The notes below the pieces were generated by a model. That model had not been told where the DNA came from and did no database searches. It saw nothing but the letters and a program-made list of their open reading frames with translations. A stretch of 64,000 nucleotides of DNA from JBOICV01 sp050740255 (GTDB lineage: Bacteria; Pseudomonadota; Gammaproteobacteria; Nevskiales; JBOICV01): contig JBOICV010000176.1 in the NCBI GenBank assembly GCA_050740255.1, positions 1 through 64,000 of the forward strand, in the 5' to 3' direction. Position 1 is the first letter of the stretch, and each line of letters begins with the position of its first letter. This document shows positions 10,453 through 18,711 of this stretch, in pieces. Made by a program: the position numbers and the translations under genes.

Positions 10453-11222
10453 GAAGCTATTGCCGCATCTTGCTTCTGCTGATCTGCCCGCTCGCTGTAT
10501 TGGCGGCGGAGGTGGACTCGGTGCGCGCCAAGCTGGCGGCGCGCTACACCGGCTGGCGTGATGCCTGTTTCGTGCTGGATTTAACGGTACAGCGTCCGGA
10601 CGGCGGCACCCGCGAAGGCCGCGCTGAGTTGTGCCAGCTTGTCGACGGCGCCGACCGCTACGCACGCGTGCAAGTACTGGCGCCATTGGGTGCCCGCGGC
10701 ATTCAGTTCATTTCGCAGCGCGGCGCCGATGGGCGCAGCCGGCAATGGATGTATACGCCGGCCAGCAAGCGCGCGGTGGCAGTTCAGGACGGTGGCGCGG
10801 AGCGGCCGTTTCTCGGCACCGACTTCAGCTCGGCGGATCTCGAGCTTTATCAGGCCGATCCAGCGCGCGCCAAACCCGTCGCTGACGAAAGCTGCGGCGA
10901 CACGCACTGCCGTATCTATGAGCTGCCGCCATCCCAGCCGCGGACAGCGACACGGCGCATCTGGGTGGTGCGGGACAGCGGTGCCATCCACCGGGTGGAC
11001 GTACTGTCGGGGACCAAACCGATCAAGCGGCTTGATATCGTCAGCGAGCTGCGCGGCCCGGAGGGTTATTGGCTGCCTGTGCAAGCCACAATGCGTGATT
11101 TGCGTAGCAGCAGCCTTACTGTGGTGACCTGGTCGCAAGCCCGCTTCAATCGAGGTCTCAAGCGGGCAGAATTCGACGCCGAAGCGCGCTGGGGCACGGG
11201 CGTTTCACGTCCGGCCCGATAA
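10449..11222 (+). CDS. LolA-like outer-membrane lipoprotein-sorting protein
   Basis: A periplasmic protein of 257 residues. It has a signal peptide with a hydrophobic core (ILLLLICPLAVLAA, cleavage near residue 20), then beta-rich sequence with the pattern QVLAPLGARGIQFISQRG, RSRQWMYTPASKRAV and FLGTDFSSADLE, characteristic of the LolA-like (LolA_like/DUF) lipid-binding family that accompanies MMPL exporters. A conserved C...C pair (DESCGDTHC) may form a disulfide. The ATG overlaps the exporter stop, indicating coupled translation and a shared function. Confidence 0.8.
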   Translation: MRSYCRILLLLICPLAVLAAEVDSVRAKLAARYTGWRDACFVLDLTVQRPDGGTREGRAELCQLVDGADRYARVQVLAPLGARGIQFISQRGADGRSRQWMYTPASKRAVAVQDGGAERPFLGTDFSSADLELYQADPARAKPVADESCGDTHCRIYELPPSQPRTATRRIWVVRDSGAIHRVDVLSGTKPIKRLDIVSELRGPEGYWLPVQATMRDLRSSSLTVVTWSQARFNRGLKRAEFDAEARWGTGVSRPAR

Positions 11223-11282
11223 CTCTCCAGGCCGCGACCATTGGACGGGGTAGCGCGCGGTCGGCGACAATCATCAGTTCTT

Positions 11283-12137
11283 ATGCGCCGTCCCCTTCTG
11301 ATTGTCCTGCTGGCCGTGGGCTTAAGCGCCTGCCCCGGCAGCGCCATGGATGCCGCCGCCACGCGCGTGGCCACGGGTTTGCAGGATGGCATCCTCAATC
11401 ACGATGACGTCGGCGTCGTGCGCGACGCGCTGCCGGGCTATCTGTTGACCATGGACGGTCTGGTTGAGGCCAGTCCGGACAATCCCCAGATCGCGCTGGC
11501 TGCGGCGCAGATCTACAGTTTTTATGCCAGCAATTTTGTGACCGAACCGGAACGCAAGAAGCGCCTCGCGGAGCGTGGCCTGCGTTACGCCAGAGCGGCC
11601 TTGTGCATGGAGCTGGATGATTTGTGCGAAACGCTGAAAACGCCGTTTGCGGAATTCAGCGACGAGGTAGAGGAGATCGAAGACGACGAACAGGTGCCGC
11701 TGCTGTACGGCTTTACCGTTGCCTGGGCCACCTGGGTGCAGGCCAATGTGGACGACTGGAACGCTATCGCCGACGTGCCCAAGATCGAAGCGCTGCTGAA
11801 CAAGATCGTCGCGCTTAAGCCGCGTCACGATAGGGGAACGCCCTATATCTACCTCGGGGTGCTGTCCTCGCAACTGCCGCCGGCCATGGGCGGCAAACCG
11901 GAAAGGGCCAAGGCATACTTCGAGCGGGCCTTGACCATTTCCGGCGAGCGCAATCTGATGGCGCAGGTCTACTACGCCAAGCAGTACGCGCGTATGGCGT
12001 TTGACCGCAAACTGCACGACCAACTGCTGGAAGAAGTGCTCGAAGCCGACCCGCGCGAGCGTGGGCTTACGCTCAGCAACACTCTGGCCCAGCAGGAAGC
12101 CCGGGAACTACTCGCCGGGAGCAAGGATTTCTTCTGA
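11283..12137 (+). CDS. tatT: TRAP transporter TatT lipoprotein
   Basis: TatT (T component) is a TPR-like periplasmic lipoprotein that forms a complex with the TRAP substrate-binding protein. The start at the ATG at 11283 gives a clear lipoprotein signal (MRRPLLIVLLAVGLSAC, lipobox LSAC, acylated Cys at residue 17). The 284-residue body is all helical with family signatures: ALPGYLLTMDGLVEASPDNP, AQIYSFYASNFV, WVQANVDDWNAIADVPK and PYIYLGVLSSQLPPAMGG. An in-frame upstream start at 11241 would bury the lipobox. It lies upstream of dctP, as in other TatT-DctPQM sets. Confidence 0.9.
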   Translation: MRRPLLIVLLAVGLSACPGSAMDAAATRVATGLQDGILNHDDVGVVRDALPGYLLTMDGLVEASPDNPQIALAAAQIYSFYASNFVTEPERKKRLAERGLRYARAALCMELDDLCETLKTPFAEFSDEVEEIEDDEQVPLLYGFTVAWATWVQANVDDWNAIADVPKIEALLNKIVALKPRHDRGTPYIYLGVLSSQLPPAMGGKPERAKAYFERALTISGERNLMAQVYYAKQYARMAFDRKLHDQLLEEVLEADPRERGLTLSNTLAQQEARELLAGSKDFF

Positions 12138-12183
12138 TTCCGTTTGTGCTGAGGTATCGAAGCACGAACGGATTAAGAATGAT

Positions 12184-12248
12184 TGCCCTTCGATACGCCG
12201 AAGGCGTGCCCTGTCCTGAGCGCGGCGAAGGATCAGGGCGAACGGGAA
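12184..12248. repeat. Intergenic CCTGAGC/GAAGG repeat
   Basis: The stretch carries CCCTTCGA, CCTGTCCTGAGC, GCGAAGGATCAGGGCGAACGG, a dispersed intergenic repeat type common in environmental proteobacteria. A related copy lies at 25106-25175 and a fragment near 61140-61160. It fills the 215-base gap between tatT and dctP. Confidence 0.5.
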
Positions 12249-12352
12249 CGCCGGGTTCAAAGAAGGGCCGCGTGGTAAAATTTGCCCGCTGGTAAATTAC
12301 CCCGGTGAATTACCCTAACCCTCGGACGCGATTGGCTTAGCTGTTCGCGCAG

Positions 12353-13369
12353 GTGAAGATCATGTCCTTGCCACCCCTTTCCCGCTGGCTGTGCGCGCTG
12401 ACGCTATTGGCGATGAGTGCGGAGGCGCCGGCCGCTACGCTCAAAATCGCGACCATCGCGCCCGAGGGCACTTCCTGGATGAAGGAGCTGCGGACAGGCG
12501 CCACTGAAATCGAGAAACGCACCGCCGGCCGCGTGAAACTCAAGTTCTTCCCGGGCGGGGTAATGGGCAACGACAAGAGCGTGCTGCGCAAAATCCGCGC
12601 CGGCCAGTTGCAAGGTGGCGCGCTAGCCTCGACCGGCCTCACCGACTTATACAAGGACGCGCAACTCTACAGCCTGCCGATGCTGTTCCACTCCTACGAG
12701 GAAGTGGACTATGTGCGCGCACGCATGGACCAGACGCTGCAAGCCGGGTTGGAGGAAGCGGGCCTGGTGCCGCTGGGTATCAGCGAAGGCGGCTTCACCT
12801 ACCTGATGGCCCAGTCCAGTATCTCCGAGGTGGAGGAGCTGAAGGGCAAGAAAGTCTGGGTGCCGGAAGGCGATCCTGTCAGCCAGGCCGCGCTCGAATA
12901 CGCCGGCGTCACGCCGGTGCCGCTGCCGTTCGCGGACGTTTACACCGCGCTGCAGACGGGATTGCTGGACACCGTGTTCTCCGTCCCGACTGGCGCCATT
13001 GCCTTCCAGTGGTATACCAAGCTCAAAAGCCTGGTGGATATGCCGGTGACCTACGTGCTGGGCGTGCTGGCGATAGACAAGCGCAGTTTTCAGGCGCTCG
13101 ATCCGGCCGACCAGGCGGTGATGCGGGAAGTGATCGAGAATACTTTTACGCGGCTTAATAAAATCAACCGCGACGATAACCAGAAGGCGCTGGCCGCGCT
13201 GAAGAAACAGGGTATCGAGATCAACACGCTGGACGCGGCGGAAGAGGAGAAGCTGCGCGGCAAGGCCGAGCGCGCGATTGAAGACTTCCGCGGCAAGGGC
13301 GTTTACACACCCGAGTTGCTGGAAGACCTGCGCGGCCATCTCACCGCTTATCGCGCCAAAACGGAGTGA
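12353..13369 (+). CDS. dctP: TRAP transporter substrate-binding protein
   Basis: The periplasmic solute-binding protein of a TRAP transporter, 338 residues. A signal peptide (LCALTLLAMSAEAPAA) precedes TLKIATIAPEGTSWMKELR and the DctP-fold landmarks VKLKFFPGGVMGNDKSVLRK, LQGGALASTGLTDLYKD, ELKGKKVWVPEGDP and ADVYTALQTGLLDTVF. The conserved carboxylate-binding arginine position of the family is near GKKVW. The start is the GTG at 12353, with an ATG at 12362 as alternative. The substrate cannot be read from sequence. Its permease genes are displaced 2.7 kb downstream. Confidence 0.9.
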   Translation: MKIMSLPPLSRWLCALTLLAMSAEAPAATLKIATIAPEGTSWMKELRTGATEIEKRTAGRVKLKFFPGGVMGNDKSVLRKIRAGQLQGGALASTGLTDLYKDAQLYSLPMLFHSYEEVDYVRARMDQTLQAGLEEAGLVPLGISEGGFTYLMAQSSISEVEELKGKKVWVPEGDPVSQAALEYAGVTPVPLPFADVYTALQTGLLDTVFSVPTGAIAFQWYTKLKSLVDMPVTYVLGVLAIDKRSFQALDPADQAVMREVIENTFTRLNKINRDDNQKALAALKKQGIEINTLDAAEEEKLRGKAERAIEDFRGKGVYTPELLEDLRGHLTAYRAKTE

Positions 13370-13563
13370 TGTCCAATTTGCGTTGGTCGGTACGCAGCGC
13401 CTGGTATGTAACCCAGGGTCAAGTCGAACACCGCTTTGCGGCTGCGCCCCACTCGCGACTCGCGTCGAGCCTAACCGCTCGACCGCTCCCCGCTCGGGGG
13501 TGTCGGAGAGGTTCACCAGCAGGCCGATCTGATCGAGCTTGCCGACCACAAACGGTAAGCCCG
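13370..13563 (-). pseudogene. Gap with a possible CoA-transferase remnant
   Basis: On the minus strand, bases about 13560-13503 encode LPFVVGKLDQIGLLVNLSDT, which resembles the tail of a CaiB-type CoA-transferase. It has neither an N-terminal body nor a proper end. The rest of the gap (13376-13490) shows no gene. The region marks the left border of the insertion that splits the TRAP operon. Confidence 0.25.
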
Positions 13564-14553
13564 CTACTTCCTTCTTCTTCCTTTCACCATGGCGCTCTTG
13601 CGGCTCGGGATCTGCGGCGCTAGCTCCGCGATCAGATCGAACAACCAGGCCACGCCTGCATCCATCATGGCCGAGCGTGTGGTGATGGCCTGAGTCGCAA
13701 AGCGGCCTAGCGGCAGCGGCGCTTCGCAGCTCGTCAGGCCAAAGCGACGGGCTTGTGTCGCGACAAGCGACTTCGGCACCGCGGCAACGAAGTCGGTCTC
13801 GGCGAGCAGCGTCAGCTCCAACATGAAGTTGGGAATCGCCAGCGCGACACGCCGCGTCCGGCCTTTCGCCGCGAGGGCCTTGTCTACGAAGCTCTCGTTG
13901 TCGCGCGTCAACGAGACCACCAGGTGTCGCTGCTTGCAGTAGTGGTCGAGTGTCGGCGCGGCCGCGAAGGGGTGGCCGGCGCGCATCGCGATGACGAACT
14001 GCTCTTCGTAGAGATTGCGGGCGACGAACCTTGCCGGGACTTCGTCGAGCGGCAGGATCGCGATATCCAGCGTGCGCGCCTCGATCTCCTCGAGCGCCTG
14101 CTCCCAGGGGTTGCCGCCGATCCTGCCGTGCTGAGGCGGCAGGATCTGCCGCACGCTGAGGTCGATGCCGGGCGCCAGCGTGCGCAGCTTCTTCAGGAGC
14201 GGCGGCGCCAGAACGGCCGAGATGGCGTCCGGCGCACCGATCGTAAATCCGCGCGTGGACTTCGCCGCGACGAACGGCTCTGCGGTCGAGACGACGCTGC
14301 GCACGCGCGCGAGGATTTCGGCGATCGGTTCGGCCAGTTCCGACGCGCGCTCGGTCGGCACCACGCCGCGCGGTGTCTTGAGGAACAGGGGGTCGTTGAG
14401 CAGACGTCGCAGCCGGTTCAAGCCGTGACTCACGGCCGAGGGCGAAAGGTTCAGAGCTTCGGCGGCCCTGCCGACGTGGCGCTGCTCGCGCACCGTTTCG
14501 AACAGGACCAGCAGGTTCAGGTCGGCGCGCGATAGATCAATCTGCTTCAGCAT
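13564..14553 (-). CDS. LysR-family transcriptional regulator
   Basis: 329 residues. The N-terminal winged helix-turn-helix is clear: LNLLVLFETVREQRHVGRAA, EALNLSPSAVSHGLNRLRR, LLNDPLFLKTPRGVVPTERA. The LysR substrate-binding domain follows from about residue 90 (FTIGAPDAISAVLAPPLLKK). The DPLF.RTPRG..PT pattern places it in the NodD/PcpR-like branch. It is divergent from the DUF924 gene with about 115 bases between starts, the usual layout for LysR control of a neighbour. The pair sits inside the TRAP operon and looks acquired. Confidence 0.9.
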   Translation of the reverse strand: MLKQIDLSRADLNLLVLFETVREQRHVGRAAEALNLSPSAVSHGLNRLRRLLNDPLFLKTPRGVVPTERASELAEPIAEILARVRSVVSTAEPFVAAKSTRGFTIGAPDAISAVLAPPLLKKLRTLAPGIDLSVRQILPPQHGRIGGNPWEQALEEIEARTLDIAILPLDEVPARFVARNLYEEQFVIAMRAGHPFAAAPTLDHYCKQRHLVVSLTRDNESFVDKALAAKGRTRRVALAIPNFMLELTLLAETDFVAAVPKSLVATQARRFGLTSCEAPLPLGRFATQAITTRSAMMDAGVAWLFDLIAELAPQIPSRKSAMVKGRRRK

Positions 14554-14667
14554 ATTGTTGAAATCATATCACTGGATTCAGCAGCGTCCGGCCCCTAGTC
14601 TTCGCGGCCACGTCGATGCGCATCGCAATTCGCGTCGGCCGATTACGTCCACACCGGAGATTTTTCA

Positions 14668-15348
14668 GTGCCAACTACAGACTTTCGATCCCTATCGCCT
14701 CTGGCCTTGGCGGTTCTCGCCGCACACCAAGGCTCGCTTTCCGCTTCCGACCTTCACAGCACCGCATCCATGACTCGATCGCAGACGATTCAAGCTTCCG
14801 AACAACTCACCTCGCCCGAAGCAGCCGCCGTCGTCGCCTTCTGGCAGCAGGCGGGGCCTGCAATGTGGTTCGCCAAGGATGCCGACTTCGATCGGCGCTT
14901 TCGTGAGCGTTTCCTGGCTCAGCACGAGGCGGCCGCGCGCGGCGAGCTCTTCGACTGGCGGGCGACGGCGGACGGAGCGCTTGCGCTGATGGTGCTGCTC
15001 GACCAGTTTCCGCGGAATGTCTTCCGGGGAACGCCGCGCATGTATGCCACCGACGCGCTGGCGCGCAGGCTTGCGGATGAAGCCATCCGCGCGGGGCACG
15101 ACCGGGCGGTCGAACACGAGCTGCAGAAATTCTTCTACCTGCCGTTCGCGCACTCGGAAGAACTGGCCGACCAGGAACGATCGGTATCGCTCTGCAGTCG
15201 CCTCGGACAGCCGGATCTGGCGCACGCCGAACACCATCGCGACATCGTACGCCGCTTCGGACGCTTCCCGCATCGCAATCCGATCCTCGGCCGCGCGATG
15301 CGGCCGGAGGAGCAGCGGTATCTGGATGAGGGCGGATACCAGGGTTAG
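14668..15348 (+). CDS. DUF924 family protein
   Basis: DUF924 proteins are helical, TPR-like and of unknown function. Family signatures are AAAVVAFWQQAGPAMWFAKD, DFDRRFRERFLAQHEAA, LMVLLDQFPRNVFRGTPRMY, FFYLPFAHSEELADQERSV and AEHHRDIVRRFGRFPHRNPI. The GTG at 14668 has a GGAG ribosome-binding site eight bases upstream and yields 226 residues. The ATG at 14770 (192 residues) is closer to the usual family length but lacks such a site. The first 34 residues are not conserved. It is probably controlled by the divergent LysR protein. Confidence 0.8.
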   Translation: MPTTDFRSLSPLALAVLAAHQGSLSASDLHSTASMTRSQTIQASEQLTSPEAAAVVAFWQQAGPAMWFAKDADFDRRFRERFLAQHEAAARGELFDWRATADGALALMVLLDQFPRNVFRGTPRMYATDALARRLADEAIRAGHDRAVEHELQKFFYLPFAHSEELADQERSVSLCSRLGQPDLAHAEHHRDIVRRFGRFPHRNPILGRAMRPEEQRYLDEGGYQG

Positions 15349-15511
15349 AGTGGTTCGCCAATATTCTGCCTGTCATCCCGTACCATTGCCCACTGCCGCG
15401 TGCCTCAACGGTAAACTGGCGGCCCATTACCGACGCATTGTCTCAATTTCAAGAATCGTATGTTCCAGGCAACCCGAATCGCATCTAACCAGCGGCTTAA
15501 CCCAGGCGTTA

Positions 15512-15560
15512 AGCGATAAGCGCCGGAGCAAAACGTGCCTAAGCGCTCGCTTGGGGCGCT
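15512..15560 (+). repeat. Direct repeat, left copy (duplicated dctQ start)
   Basis: This 49-bp segment is nearly identical to 16094-16143 (one indel and two C/T changes). It includes a copy of the dctQ leader, its CGGAG site, its GTG start (15535) and about eight codons reading M-P-K-R-S-L-G-A, after which the frame runs into unrelated sequence. The two copies flank a brnT-brnA pair. Confidence 0.85.
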
Positions 15561-15586
15561 AGTCAGAGCGGCTTATACTGCTGCCG

Positions 15587-15859
15587 ATGAACTTCGTTTG
15601 GGGCCCGACCAAGGCGGAGGCCAATCTCAAGAAGCACGGAGTCAGCTTTGAAGAAGCTAGCACCGTGTTTCTCGATGTTCTGTCGGCCACCGGCGCTGAT
15701 CCAGATCATTCGATGGGAGAGGAGCGCTGGATTACCTTCGGTGTCTCAAAGGAAGGTCGCTTTTTGGTCGTGTCTCACACGGATGAGGCAGACTCTGTGA
15801 GGCTCATTAGTGCCCGTCCTGGCACTGCACGCGAACGGAAACTTTATGAAGAAGGCTAG
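15587..15859 (+). CDS. brnT: BrnT-family toxin (second)
   Basis: A 90-residue RelE-fold RNase toxin. It has the canonical BrnT opening FVWGPTKAEANLKKHGVSFE, then EASTVFLDVLSATGADPDHS, EERWITFGVSKEGRFLVVSH and the C-terminal VRLISARPGTARERKLYEEG. It is only weakly similar to the BrnT at 4549-4821, so it is not a local duplicate. It overlaps its antitoxin by 14 bases. The pair is enclosed by the direct repeats at 15512-15560 and 16094-16143. Confidence 0.9.
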   Translation: MNFVWGPTKAEANLKKHGVSFEEASTVFLDVLSATGADPDHSMGEERWITFGVSKEGRFLVVSHTDEADSVRLISARPGTARERKLYEEG

Positions 15860-16067
15860 TGGTTCCAAAGATACGCTTCGTAGCGAATACAAGCGCTCTG
15901 ATTTTCCGGGGGGCATGGTTCGCGGCAAGTACGCCGCCAGAGCTGCTGCATCCTCGAATATCGTGGTGCTTGAGCCTGAGCTTGCGGTTGCATTTCCCAA
16001 TAGCGCCGCTGTCAATGATGCTCTGCGCGTAATCCTTCGTGTCGCCAAGCATGTATCGCATCCCTAA
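15846..16067 (+). CDS. Short BrnA-type antitoxin
   Basis: A 73-residue partner of the upstream BrnT. The sequence MKKASGSKDTLRSEYKRSDF, VRGKYAARAAASSNIVVLEP, FPNSAAVNDALRVILRVA is the short antitoxin variant that commonly accompanies BrnT, with a disordered basic start and a C-terminal ribbon-helix-helix-like unit. The ATG at 15846 overlaps the end of brnT; the open frame extends upstream only through brnT. The TAA is followed within 30 bases by the right copy of the direct repeat. Confidence 0.85.
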   Translation: MKKASGSKDTLRSEYKRSDFPGGMVRGKYAARAAASSNIVVLEPELAVAFPNSAAVNDALRVILRVAKHVSHP

Positions 16068-16093
16068 CGAGGCGCTGCCCCCGACCGTTTTGC

Positions 16094-16143
16094 AGCGATA
16101 AGCGCCGGAGCAAAAACGTGCCTAAGCGCTTGCTTGGGGTGCT
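16094..16143 (+). repeat. Direct repeat, right copy (functional dctQ start)
   Basis: A 50-bp segment matching 15512-15560 with three differences. It supplies the ribosome-binding site and the first codons of the intact dctQ. A hairpin formed by CGCTGC and GCAGCG arms (about 16074-16097) overlaps its left border. Confidence 0.85.
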
Positions 16144-16621
16144 GGAGCAGGTCGAGTCCGCGCTGCTGGTGCTGCTGCTCGGCAGCATGGTGGTGCTGGC
16201 CGGCACGCAAATCCTGTTGCGCAACTTCTTTGACCTGGGCCTCGTCTGGGCCGACCCGCTGCTGCGCGCGATGGTGCTGTGGGCGGCGCTGCTGGGCGGA
16301 TTGGCCGCGGCGCGCGGCGGCAACCGCCACATCACGGTGGATGTGATCGCGCATTTCCTGCCGCCACGCGGCAAGGCCGCCGCCGGGTTGATCGCGGCAG
16401 CTTTTACCGCCGCGCTGTGCGCGATGCTGGCCTGGGTCTCGCTCCAGTTCGTGCTGGGTGAATACGGCTCCGGCGTCACCATCTCGGGTTTGTTGCCGGT
16501 GTGGCTGAGCGCCGCGGCGATGCCGCTGGCCTTTGCGCTCATGTCGCTGCGTTTCGCCTTGCTGTCGCTGACTCACCTGGCCGCGTTACGCGCCGGGGCC
16601 AGCGCGGAACCTCCCGCATGA
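16118..16621 (+). CDS. dctQ: TRAP transporter small permease
   Basis: DctQ is the four-helix inner-membrane subunit of TRAP transporters. The 167 residues contain four hydrophobic segments (LLVLLLGSMVVLAGTQILLR, the helix around VLWAALLGGLAAARGGNRH, GLIAAAFTAALCAMLAWVSL, and WLSAAAMPLAFALMSLRFAL) and the typical GGLAAARGGNRHITVDVI motif. It starts with GTG at 16118 and ends with an ATGA overlap into dctM. Only its partner dctP is separated, by the 2.7-kb insertion upstream. Confidence 0.9.
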   Translation: MPKRLLGVLEQVESALLVLLLGSMVVLAGTQILLRNFFDLGLVWADPLLRAMVLWAALLGGLAAARGGNRHITVDVIAHFLPPRGKAAAGLIAAAFTAALCAMLAWVSLQFVLGEYGSGVTISGLLPVWLSAAAMPLAFALMSLRFALLSLTHLAALRAGASAEPPA

Positions 16622-17901
16622 TGCTGCTGCTCGCGCTGGGCTTGGTGCTGCTCGCGCTCCTGGGCGCGCCGCTATTTGCCGTCATCGCGGCCGGCGCCTT
16701 GCTCGGGTTTCACCACGCCGATGTGGGTTTGTCGGTGTTCGCCATCGAGTTCTACCGGCTGGCGGAGATGCAGGTGCTGCTGGCCATTCCGCTGTTCACG
16801 TTTGCCGGCTATCTGCTCGGCGAGAGCGGCGCGCCGCGACGGCTGGTGCGGGTGACCAACGCGGTGCTCGGCTGGATGCCCGGCGGTCTCGCCATCGTCG
16901 CGCTCGCGGTCTGCGCCTTCTTCACCTCCATGACCGGCGCCACCGGCGTCACGATTGTCGCGATGGGTTCGCTGCTGTATCCCGCGCTAAAGCAGGCCGG
17001 TTATCCGGAGCGCTTCAACCTCGGTCTGATCACCACTTCCGGCAGCCTTGGCCTTTTGTTCGCGCCTTCGCTGCCCTTGATTCTGTATGGCGTACTGGCG
17101 CAGCAGCTTGGCGTCGGACCGGCGATTACCATCGAGGATTTGTTTCTGGCGGGCATTCTGCCGGGCCTGCTGATGCTGGTGCTGCTCGGCGGCTATAGCA
17201 TCTGGACCGCGCGCCATCTCGAGCAGAAGCTGCAAGCCTTTGCCTGGCGCGAGCTGCGCGCAGCGCTGTGGGAAGCCAAGTGGGAGATCCCGCTGCCCTT
17301 CGTCGTGCTGGGCGGCATTTATGGTGGCGTGTTCGCACCGTCGGAGGCAGCGGCAGCGACCGCTTTCTACGTGCTGATTGTCGAAGTATTCGTGCTGCGC
17401 GAGATTCCGCTGCCCAAGTTGCCGGCCGTCATGCGTGAAAGCATGGTGCTGGTCGGCGCGATTCTGGTGATCGTGGGCGTGGCCATGGCCTTCACCAACT
17501 ACATGATTGACGTGGACGTGCCGGGCCGGCTGTTCGAATGGATTCAGATGCGGGTACACGACAAGTGGACCTTTCTGATTCTGCTAAACCTGTTCCTGCT
17601 GGTGATGGGCTCTACGCTGGAGCTATACCCGGCGCTGGTGCTGGGCGTGCCGCTGGTGGTGCCGATTGCCTACGGCTACGGCATTGATCCGGTGCATCTC
17701 GGCATCGTATTTCTGACCAATATGCAGCTCGGCTTCTTCCTGCCGCCCATCGGCATGAGCCTGGTGATTGCGAGTTATCGCTTCAACAAACCCATTCTCG
17801 AGTTGTGTCGTGCGGCACTGCCATTTTTCGCGCTCCTGCTGCTGGCCTTGCTGGTGATCACCTACGTACCGGCCTTGAGTCTGGCTTTCTTAAGCCGATG
17901 A
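16618..17901 (+). CDS. dctM: TRAP transporter large permease
   Basis: DctM is the 12-helix catalytic subunit. The start at the ATG at 16618 (overlapping the dctQ stop) gives 427 residues, the family's length. Family landmarks include LAIPLFTFAGYLLGESGAPR, FFTSMTGATGVTIVAMGSLL, ITTSGSLGLLFAPSLPLILY, PFVVLGGIYGGVFAPSEAAA and NMQLGFFLPPIGMSLVIASY. Together with TatT and DctP it forms one Na+-coupled organic-acid importer of unknown substrate. Confidence 0.93.
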   Translation: MMLLLALGLVLLALLGAPLFAVIAAGALLGFHHADVGLSVFAIEFYRLAEMQVLLAIPLFTFAGYLLGESGAPRRLVRVTNAVLGWMPGGLAIVALAVCAFFTSMTGATGVTIVAMGSLLYPALKQAGYPERFNLGLITTSGSLGLLFAPSLPLILYGVLAQQLGVGPAITIEDLFLAGILPGLLMLVLLGGYSIWTARHLEQKLQAFAWRELRAALWEAKWEIPLPFVVLGGIYGGVFAPSEAAAATAFYVLIVEVFVLREIPLPKLPAVMRESMVLVGAILVIVGVAMAFTNYMIDVDVPGRLFEWIQMRVHDKWTFLILLNLFLLVMGSTLELYPALVLGVPLVVPIAYGYGIDPVHLGIVFLTNMQLGFFLPPIGMSLVIASYRFNKPILELCRAALPFFALLLLALLVITYVPALSLAFLSR

Positions 17902-17977
17902 AACTCCAGGCCGATCAACCGGTCGAAGCAGGCGAGTGGGCCCGTATAATGCGGGCTAGAAATGTAGGAGTAGCGAT

Positions 17978-18697
17978 ATGACTCAACTTGCGCGTGTTGG
18001 CGTTTTTCTTTCGCTTCTCGCTGGCGTCTTCGGCGCTGTGCTGCAACCTGCTCTCGCTGGCACCAGTGAGGAAGACAAGGCGCAGGACGCGGCCGTGGTG
18101 CTGCGTGAGCTGGTGCGTATTCCGGAAAAAGGCATTCCACCCAAATTGCTCGAACAGGCTTACGCGATTGCGGTAATCCCCGAGGTATTGAAGGTCGGTT
18201 TCGTGTTCGGCGGCCGCCGTGGCGAAGGTCTGCTCGCGGTGCGCACCGATTCCGGCAAATGGAGCAACCCGTCTTTTATCGCGCTGACCGGCGCCAGCAT
18301 CGGCTTTCAGATCGGCGCCAGCAGCACCGATATCGTGCTGGTGTTCAAGAACCGCAAGAGCATAGACCGCATCACCAAAGGCAAGATCACGCTGGGCGGC
18401 GACGCCTCGGTGGCGGCCGGCCCGGTTGGGCGCAGCGCCGAGGCGGCCACCGATATCCGCTTCGAGTCGGAGGTTTACTCCTACTCGCGCGCGCGCGGCG
18501 TATTCGCCGGGGTCTCGGCCGAGGGCGCTGCGCTGTCGATCGACGACACCGGCAACGCCGATTTCTATGATGACCGCAATATCGGCCCGCATGAGATTTT
18601 TGCGTCCACCAACCGCAATGCGCTACCCGACGCCGGCAAGGATTTTCTGCGCACCTTGGAGAAATACGCGCCGACTCACGGTACTCCAACGCAGTAG
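17978..18697 (+). CDS. SYLF-domain lipid-binding protein
   Basis: 239 residues with a signal peptide (FLSLLAGVFGAVLQPALAG), then the SYLF/Ysc84 domain: IPPKLLEQAYAIAVIPEVLK, VGFVFGGRRGEGLLAVRTDS, GKWSNPSFIALTGASIGFQI, GASSTDIVLVFKNRKSIDRI, KGKITLGGDASVAAGPVGRS and YSRARGVFAGVSAEGAALSI. SYLF domains bind phosphoinositides in eukaryotes; bacterial forms are periplasmic or outer-membrane proteins of unclear role. It lies 76 bases after dctM with its own ribosome-binding site (TAGGAG). Confidence 0.88.
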   Translation: MTQLARVGVFLSLLAGVFGAVLQPALAGTSEEDKAQDAAVVLRELVRIPEKGIPPKLLEQAYAIAVIPEVLKVGFVFGGRRGEGLLAVRTDSGKWSNPSFIALTGASIGFQIGASSTDIVLVFKNRKSIDRITKGKITLGGDASVAAGPVGRSAEAATDIRFESEVYSYSRARGVFAGVSAEGAALSIDDTGNADFYDDRNIGPHEIFASTNRNALPDAGKDFLRTLEKYAPTHGTPTQ

Positions 18698-18711
18698 CAG
18701 TAGTCACACCG

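Noticed and set aside
15483..15514. Integron attC-like sequence at the left border of the brnTA repeats (ATCTAAC and GTTAAGC; CGGCTTAACCCAGGCGTTAAGC)
   Set aside because: The R''/R'-type motifs are present, but the spacing is much too short for a full attC, no matching site closes the cassette at 16.07-16.10 kb, and no integrase gene is in the window. The direct repeats explain the structure better.
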